Shown here one piece after another: positions 17,590 to 24,130 of a stretch of 24,130 nt of DNA. Origin of the DNA: Sphaerosporella brunnea (taxonomy: Eukaryota; Ascomycota; Pezizomycetes; Pezizales; Pyronemataceae); the NCBI GenBank assembly GCA_008704415.1, contig VXIS01000500.1, positions 1 to 24,130 of the forward strand, written 5' to 3'. Made by a program: the position numbers and the translations under genes. How positions within the stretch are numbered: the stretch's first letter is position 1; every line of letters starts with the position of its first letter. A model generated the notes under the pieces. That model was not told the origin of the DNA. It saw only the letters and a program-made list of their open reading frames with translations, and searched no databases.

Positions 17590-20500
17590 ATGACAGCGTC
17601 ACGGCCGAGGATTGTGCTACGACAAACCAGAACACTCATAAAAAAGACCTACTTGCTATTACTACGGAAATGGGCCAGCACGGTGGTACGAGCGCTCATC
17701 ATACCGGTGGCGGTAATGGTATTTCTATCGTACGCCAAATACTTATTCTTCCCGTCACAAAACTACGGATTCGGCGAACCAAAACCCATAAATAGTCTGA
17801 AGGACTCCGTCGACGGGAAGCTCGTCTTTGTACGACAAGACTTGGGCAGGAAGGCGGATTTATACATCGACCGGGTGATCCAGAATGAGGGGTTGAAGGG
17901 GACGATCACGGTGGATCGGTCAGAGGAATTGCTGAATGCGTGTGTCATGAATCTTCAGGGCAGCAGCAGCTGTTATGCGGCCGTCGTCTTCCTCAATCGA
18001 ACCAACGGTTTAACGCGATTCGATACCAGGACGGGACGATGGAAGGCGAGTCTTCCAAGCAATACAACGACAATTCAATACCAGATTGTGGTGAACCCTT
18101 CCTTAAGAAGTGGAGCGATAGATATCAAGAACGCAAACTCACCGATTCAAAGCCACATCGCGCCTCTACAATATGCGCTGGATAGAGCTATCGCTCCGGA
18201 GGCGATACCCGCGACGCCTCCACAGCTTTGGGGGTACTCGAAAACCCGGCCGCAAGACCAGGAGCGATTCATCAACGAGGCATACATGCGAGCTGTTGCC
18301 CGTTTTTTGTATCCGGGCTTCTTCATCGGGCTCATTGGCATCCTCTATCATCTTCCTGGCCTCTTCGTGGCGGAACGAGAAATCGGCATCACCTCTCTGC
18401 TCACCGCGCATGGCTGCACGCGACTGGCCCGGTATCTGTCGTGGCATCTCGGGCTTTCTGCCTTGTATCTACCAGGATGGCTGATAGGTTCCATCTTTTT
18501 CGCAGTGAAGCTTTTCACGAACTCCAATCCGGGAATCATCATCGGGTTTCAGCTCCTGAGTGGCCTCTCCATGACATCCTTCGCCATCTTCTGCTCTGCA
18601 TTTTTTCGGAGGGCACAGTTGGCATCGGTGTTTACGGCCACCATCAGCATGTTGCTCGCCGTTGTTCCGGTAGTGCTTACTTTCAACACCGGCTGGACCA
18701 CAGCGAATCCCAACATCTTCATCGGCTTGTCGGCAGTCTTCCCCCCAGTGAACTACATCAGCTTTCTTTCCTGTTTCGCTGGGTGGGAAGCTGGAGGCGA
18801 TGCCATCGTGCTCTCACAAAAAATCAACCGGGTGGTCCTCGAAGCCGCGCATATCCGCGGCCCGGCTGTGGTCTGGGGACTCTTGTACTGGGGATTCGCG
18901 ATAATCCATATCTTTCTTTTCCCAATATTAGCAGTGATTGTTGAGGATTGGATGTTTGCTGTCGAGCGGGGCGGGCAAAGGGTGCAGCTGGAGACTCAGG
19001 AACGCAATGGCGTTGCTCCTCTGGGCATCAGAATCACGAATTTTACAAAGCAATATAAGAAGGGCGTCAAAGCGGTGGACAACCTGACGTTCAAGGTCTA
19101 CAAGGGACAGATCATGTGTCTTTTGGGCTCCAATGGAAGCGGGAAGACGACCACACTACAGGCGATTGCCGGAATCGGCGGGATTACTAGCGGGAAGATC
19201 GAGATCGCAGGCCTGAAAGGAAGCGGAGGAAGCCTCTCGGGCGTGGGCGTGTGCCCGCAAGGCAATGTAAGTCGGATTTCACATTCTATTTGGGGCTCAG
19301 GATTGACACGGTGTGATTCCAGGTCCTTTGGGATTCATTGACCGTGGAAGAGCACGTGAAACTTTGGGCAAACATCAAATGTGCATCTGACACCAAGTTC
19401 GATGACGGCGAGATAATCGCGGAATGCGATCTTTGGAAGAAGCGTAACGCGCGTTCTGCCACACTGAGTGGCGGCATGAAGCGCAAGCTGCAGCTGGCGA
19501 TCATGTTGGTCGGCGGTGTCGAAGTGTGCTGCATGGACGAAGTTTCCAGTGGATTGGTGAGGGTCTTCCCGGAAACACAATCTTTTGGAGGAGCCCATCG
19601 AGCTGATTCTTGCAGGATCCGCTATCTCGTCTTAAGATCCACGAGATCATCCTCGCAAACCGTGGGAGGCGTACTATCATATTCACCACCCACTTTCTGG
19701 ACGAGGCAGACTTTTTATCGGACTACATCGCCATGATTTCCAAAGGACAACTTCAATGCCAAGGCTCGCCTGCAACCATCAAGTCCAGGTTCGGAGACGG
19801 ATACAAAGTCACCACCGCAGTTCCTGTCGACGGACAGATTGAATGGACGGTCAAGGATGCATCTGACGTTGCCCCGGTGTTGCAGCACATCGAGGCCGAA
19901 GGTGTCGAGGATTACAAAGTCGAAGCGCCCACTCTTGAACAAGCGTTCTTGAATGTGGTTGCGGATGCACAGTTGCGGGAGAAGCAACGAGATATCTCTG
20001 ACACTGACTCAACAGACGTAGAGGAGGACGACGCCCTAAACGCCAAGTTTCGACCATTGGATTTGTCTTCCGGCACCGAGTCAAACTTCTGGCGTGAGAT
20101 CAAAGCCATCTATGTCAAGCGATGGATGATCATTCGAAGGAGCTACATTCCCGTCATTGCAGCCATCGCGATTCCCGTTGCTGTGGCTATCGCCACCCGC
20201 AGTCTCATTGCCGGTTACGAAAAAGACGACTGCCTGCGACCTGACACGCCAAATCTGACAAATCTGACAAATCTGAAGAATCTGACAAATCTGGCAAAAC
20301 GACAAACCGTCGTTCCGAACGAGTATCAGTTCATGAGTGGGTTTTTAAACAACAAAGTATTACTCGGACCGGAAAATTTCTGGGGTGAAGAGGAGATGTC
20401 AACTGTGGAAGCCATGGTGGGAGACTACATATACCTCGTGCCCATGGAAATGGAGAAGGACCTGTCGGCTTTCAAGACGGAAATCAAGAAGGACTTCCAA

Positions 20501-22426
20501 GAGATCCCTCTGGGCGTGTACTACGACACCGCCGGAAAAGACGATACCATAGCCCTGAATATGGAGTTGCCCTTGTATTATAGTGCCATGCCTTTGAACT
20601 TCTTCAACCAACTCCGTATCAACCAAAGCGGATCCGACGTCAAGATCCAAGCCCAGGTCGCCTACTTCGCCAGGCGAGATTTCACGCCGCCAGGGCTAGG
20701 ATGGGCATTGATCTTTATCTTCTTCTTCGGCTTCGCCATGGCGCTCGCCGCTTCTTTTCCAACATTATATCCAACGTTCGAGCGGGTGCGTAAGGTGCGG
20801 TCTCTCCACTACAGCAACGGCGTGCGGCCCGCCTCACTCTGGCTCGGCCACCTTCTCTACGAAAGCGTGTGGCTCATCCTGGCGGGCATAATCTGCGGGG
20901 TCCTCTTCGCAGAGCTTTCACCGGACAACTGGTACCACGCCGGATTTTTGATATTAGTATTCGCCCTCTTCGGCATCGCCTCGTCCCTGCTGTCATTCGT
21001 GATCTCACTGTTCGCGAAGAGCTCCCTGGCCGCCTTCCCCGCTATGGCAGGAATGAACTCCGTCATGCACACCGTCTTCACAGTCATCTACATGGTCCTC
21101 TTCACCGTCGGCTCCGCCGACGCGCTCGTCGGCGCTATGGATAGTTCCTTCTACGCATTAGGCCTCGCCTTCCCCATCGCCAACCTCGACCGCGCCCTGT
21201 TCGTATCCCTCAACATGTTCAGCATAGCCTGCAACGCCGAGACGGCGGCCAACCGCGGCAACGCGGGGCTCCGCAAGAACCCCAGCGCCTTCGATCTCTA
21301 CGGCGGACCCATCTTCTACCTCATCCTCCAAAGCTGCGTATTCTACGCCTTCCTCGTGTGGTGGGAAAACGGGCGTCCCATCCCGCACCGCAAGGGTCCT
21401 GTGCGGGTATACAACAGCTACGACAAGCACCCGCGCGCAAACGACTCGCTGGTGGTTTCCGGCCTCTGCAAGACGTTTGGATCCCACACCGCGGTCGACA
21501 ACGTGTCCTTCGCCGTGCAGCGCGACGAAACATTCTGTCTCCTCGGCCCCAACGGCGCGGGGAAGACCACCAGCATCTCGCTCATCCTCGGGGAGCTGTC
21601 GCCGGACGGCGGCGACGTCTTCGTCAACGGCCACTCCATCTCGCGCCACCGCAGCCAGGCACGCAACTTCCTCGGCGTCTGCCCGCAGTTCGACGCGATC
21701 GACAACCTGACGGTCTCGCAGACGCTGAAGTTCTACGCCACCGTCAAGGGCGTCGACAGGATCGCACACAACGTGGGCGAGATCGTGCGCGCGGTCGGGC
21801 TCGAGGCCTTCATCAACCGCAAAGCCGACGCGCTCTCGGGCGGCAACCGCCGCAAGCTGTCGCTGGGCATCGCGCTGATGGGGAACCCAGCCGTGATGCT
21901 CCTGGACGAGCCCAGCTCCGGCATGGACGCAGCCGCAAAGCGCATCATGTGGCGGACGCTGCGCGCCGTCAGCGCCGGCCGCGCCATCGTGCTGACCACG
22001 CACTCGATGGAGGAAAGCGACGCGCTCGCCTCGCGCGTCGGTATCCTCGGCGGGAAAATGCTGGCGCTGGGCACCATCGCCGAGCTCCGCAAGCAGCACG
22101 GCGCATTCCATTACATCCACCTCGTGCACGCCCGCGCCCCGCACGTCTCGCTCGACGACATGGAGACAGTCAAGCACTGGGCCGAGAACACGTTTGGTGT
22201 GTTTATCCCGCACGGGAAACAGGCGGGCGCGCTAGGCCAGCTGAAGTTCCGCGTCGAGGAGGAGCGCTGGAAGGTTCGGGACGTATTCCGCGTCCTCGGC
22301 GAAGCGAAGGAAAAGGTTGGCGTGGGCGAGTTCTCGGTGCAGAGTACTAGCCTGGAAGAGGTGTTTTTGGAGGTTAGTAGGAGGTATGAAGTTGAGAAGG
22401 GGGAGAGGAGGGGGGAGGCTGTGTAG
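17590..22426 (+). CDS. ABCA-subfamily full-length ABC transporter
   Basis: Exons 17590-19266, 19323-19556 and 19616-22426; introns of 56 and 59 nt (GTAAGT..CCAG with TTGAC branch; GTGAGG..GCAG with CTGAT branch), both phase 0. The product has 1573 residues in the order TMD1-NBD1-TMD2-NBD2. TM1 is near residues 38-57, followed by an extracytosolic loop of about 170 residues, then five or six helices. NBD1: Walker A GSNGSGKT at 513, signature LSGGMKRKL at 607, Walker B ending CCMDE near 631, switch His 663. NBD2: Walker A GPNGAGKT at 1281, signature LSGGNRRKL at 1377, LLLDEPSSG near 1400, His 1433. GG(M/N)(K/R)RKL signatures are typical of ABCA lipid transporters. All catalytic residues are present, so it is probably active. 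NBD1 has Val where DEP is usual. ATG 17590 is the first ATG in the frame. Substrate unknown. Confidence 0.95.
20252..20296 (+). repeat. In-frame 9-bp tandem repeat coding NLT units in the transporter
   Basis: Five adjacent units of AATCTGACA or close variants code NLT-NLT-NLK-NLT-NLA at residues 850-864, in the extracytosolic loop just after the first helix of TMD2. Three units are N-glycosylation sequons (N-X-T). The loop side of the membrane follows from ABCA topology. Confidence 0.9.
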
Positions 22427-22936
22427 ATATTTTCTGTTTGTTGTTGCTTTGCTTTTTTTGTTTTTGCTTTTAATGCATTTGGGCGGGCGTTTGGCGGGAT
22501 GCATTTGTAGACTGGTAAACGATGGATGGGAATTGCACATAGAATCAATATCTTTTTTTTTTTTTTTCACGGCTCTCATCCGCAATTTTGCAAAAGCATG
22601 CTCCGTTCACGATGCAAGTTTCAGTATATATAGTCAGTCATTACGCAAAGGCCCAGCTTCGATTTAGTACAACAAAGCTGCCGTCGTAGATAGGTAAATC
22701 ACATCGAATCTGCAATCGAATTCTCGATATTCAACCGGACGTGATCGCCTAGCTGCCCACAACATTGTATATCAGCATATGTTTTTGAGTATCAAAAACC
22801 CAACAAACCCGAACGAACAACAGCTACAATTGAAGAAAAAAGGACGCCTGAACGCCGTCGTAACCAGCAAAAGGAAATGCTGGCTCCCTCCCACATCTAT
22901 CCTCGAGATTATCTTATTGTGGTATGGGTCCGAGGT
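22427..22936. other. Convergent 3' region between ABCA and zinc-knuckle gene
   Basis: The two genes point towards each other. T-rich tracts at 22431-22470 and a long T run at 22551-22567 fit 3' untranslated regions and polyadenylation. No gene seen. Confidence 0.6.
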
Positions 22937-24130
22937 CTACCGCCGGCGTTGAGCACCCCCGCCCTGAGGACGATAGGAATCACTGTCACGGTAGTTGCTC
23001 CTTCCACCACCACCGCCACCACCCTGGTAGGTGTTGACGAAGTAGTCGCGGAACCTGCCACCGCCGCCCCCTCCACCACCGCCACCTTGTCGTCCGCCTC
23101 TGTAGGCACCACCGCCGCCACCGCCGCCACCACCACCGCCACCACCACCGCTGCCGCCGCCGCCGCTACGTTGTTGGTTCATGATACCCTCCTCGCGGGC
23201 CTGCACAGAGCGTCTGTACTCCTCAAACGGATCATACTTGACGATGTTGCCATCGTATGCGTTTGCGATCCGTCCAAACACGGTACGAGTACCCATCACG
23301 CGGGTCTTGGTGGCGCGATCGTAGCCGGGAAGAGATATCGTGTCCTCGGCAGAGACGTACTGCAAGGCGAAGGCGCCGTTGAAGGCACCCGCATCGAGCT
23401 TGCGTAGCGAGTTGGAGAGTCGAGGACAGTCGTCGCCGTAGTGTCCGCGCGCCGCGCAGTTGTAGCAGTGCGCTGTGAGCACGTTGCGGGTAGGGTTTGA
23501 GGGATCCTGCCGAGCTTCTGCGCGCCAGTTGTATGGGTCCGGAGGAGTTGGCCGCAGCGTCGGGCAGGCTTTCGAGAAGTGTTGGTTTTGGGCACCGCAG
23601 TGGGAACACTAAAAGGCGTTAATGATTGACAATGGCGGCGGAATTGTGGAGAGGAGATCTACCGTCAGCTCTGGACACGTCCTGGAGGTGTGCGAAGGAT
23701 CCAGGCACACGATGCAGACGCGCTCGTCGTCCGTCAACGGCTCGACGTTGATGGCGGTGGGCTGCACACGCATGTCCGGCACCGAGGTATCGAACATTCT
23801 GCGGTCCTCCTCGCGAGTCATCAATGGCAGGCGATAGGTTCGGAAGTACTTTCCAAGCACGTCTCCGTCCTCGTCGTCCTCCTCGCTTTCGCCCTCCTTC
23901 GTGTCCTCCTCGCTATCGCCATTTTTTCCATCCTCTCCCCTATCCATATTGGCCTGGACTGCCTCCCCACTAGAATCGTACACAAACACAGCAACATCGG
24001 GATCCTTATTTCCTTCTCCGTCAGGAGCGGCGGTGGTGGCCTGGGTTCTCTTAGCAGCCCTGTTAGCCTTTTTCCGTTCGCGCCTGCGCTGCCGCTTTGC
24101 GAGCACGGCGGCGGAGGGTGTGATCCCGCC
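22937..24130 (-). CDS. CCHC zinc-knuckle RGG protein, Air1/Air2-like (5' partial)
   Basis: Minus strand; exon up to 23663, intron 23609-23662 (54 nt, GTAGAT..TTTTAG), final exon 23608-22937. The frame is open to the window edge, so the N-terminus lies outside; 379 residues are visible. Order: a basic segment (KRQRRRERKK), an acidic D/E-rich segment, then three CCHC knuckles. These are CIVCLDPSHTSRTC (CX2CX4HX4C), CSHCGAQNQHFSKAC (CX2CX5HX4C, one residue longer) and CYNCAARGHYGDDC (CX2CX4HX4C). The intron falls exactly between knuckles one and two. The tail is glycine-rich with RGG/RGGR and FRDYF blocks, typical of RNA binding. The GHYGDDC knuckle recalls Air1/Air2, the RNA-binding subunit of the nuclear TRAMP polyadenylation complex, but other fungal zinc-knuckle proteins fit too. 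Confidence 0.8.
22990..23165 (-). repeat. Glycine-codon low-complexity tract
   Basis: The plus strand shows long runs of CCA/CCG triplets, read on the minus strand as GGN glycine codons, including a run of about 14 glycines near 23111-23152. Such tracts change length easily and are prone to assembly error. Confidence 0.9.

Noticed and set aside
21158..22350. Long antisense and alternate-frame ORFs (351 and 330 codons) over the transporter
   Set aside because: They arise from GC-rich codon usage in NBD2 of the ABCA gene, whose frame carries all the catalytic motifs.

Overview
The window looks like nuclear DNA of a filamentous ascomycete (Pezizomycotina; Dothideomycetes is only a guess). The evidence is short 52-67 nt introns with GT..AG ends and CTRAY-like branch sites, a eukaryotic tRNA-Pro with an anticodon-loop intron, and single-copy fungal genes (BCP1, ERV29/SURF4, an ABCA transporter, an Air1/2-like zinc-knuckle protein). 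Intergenic spaces are wide and A/T- or pyrimidine-streaked.

Layout. 1-1008 is a near-perfect inverted repeat whose right arm carries a minus-strand DUF7918-like gene (449-1134). Its left arm is the same sequence differing only by small indels, which looks like a fold-back sequencing or assembly artefact. 1466-2356 is BCP1. 3519-4672 is a five-exon ERV29/SURF4 gene ending in a dilysine ER-retrieval signal. 5167-5650 is a broken CHORD/CS-domain gene, followed by tRNA-Pro(AGG) at 5829-5919 on the minus strand. 5920-8451 shows no gene. 8452-11427 is a multi-exon accessory gene with an N-terminal QPQSS minisatellite and a C-terminal CorA-like two-helix membrane segment. 11428-17589 is a gene-poor, decayed stretch with a 16-bp minisatellite, a candidate solo LTR, diverged repeat blocks, a hairpin and an F-box/ankyrin pseudogene (15390-16259). 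17590-22426 is a full-length, three-exon ABCA-type transporter. 22937-24130 (minus, 5' end outside the window) is a CCHC zinc-knuckle/RGG protein resembling the Air subunit of TRAMP.

The conserved genes act independently: ribosomal protein chaperoning and nuclear export (Bcp1), ER-to-Golgi cargo sorting (Erv29), lipid or drug transport (ABCA), and nuclear RNA surveillance (Air). There is no operon-like or biosynthetic cluster. The middle 12 kb reads as an accessory compartment where gene relics, tandem repeats and a fast-evolving membrane gene sit between conserved blocks. I did not find a convincing new multi-gene system. The points most worth checking are the palindrome, the CorA-like gene and its first exon junction, and the two pseudogenes.
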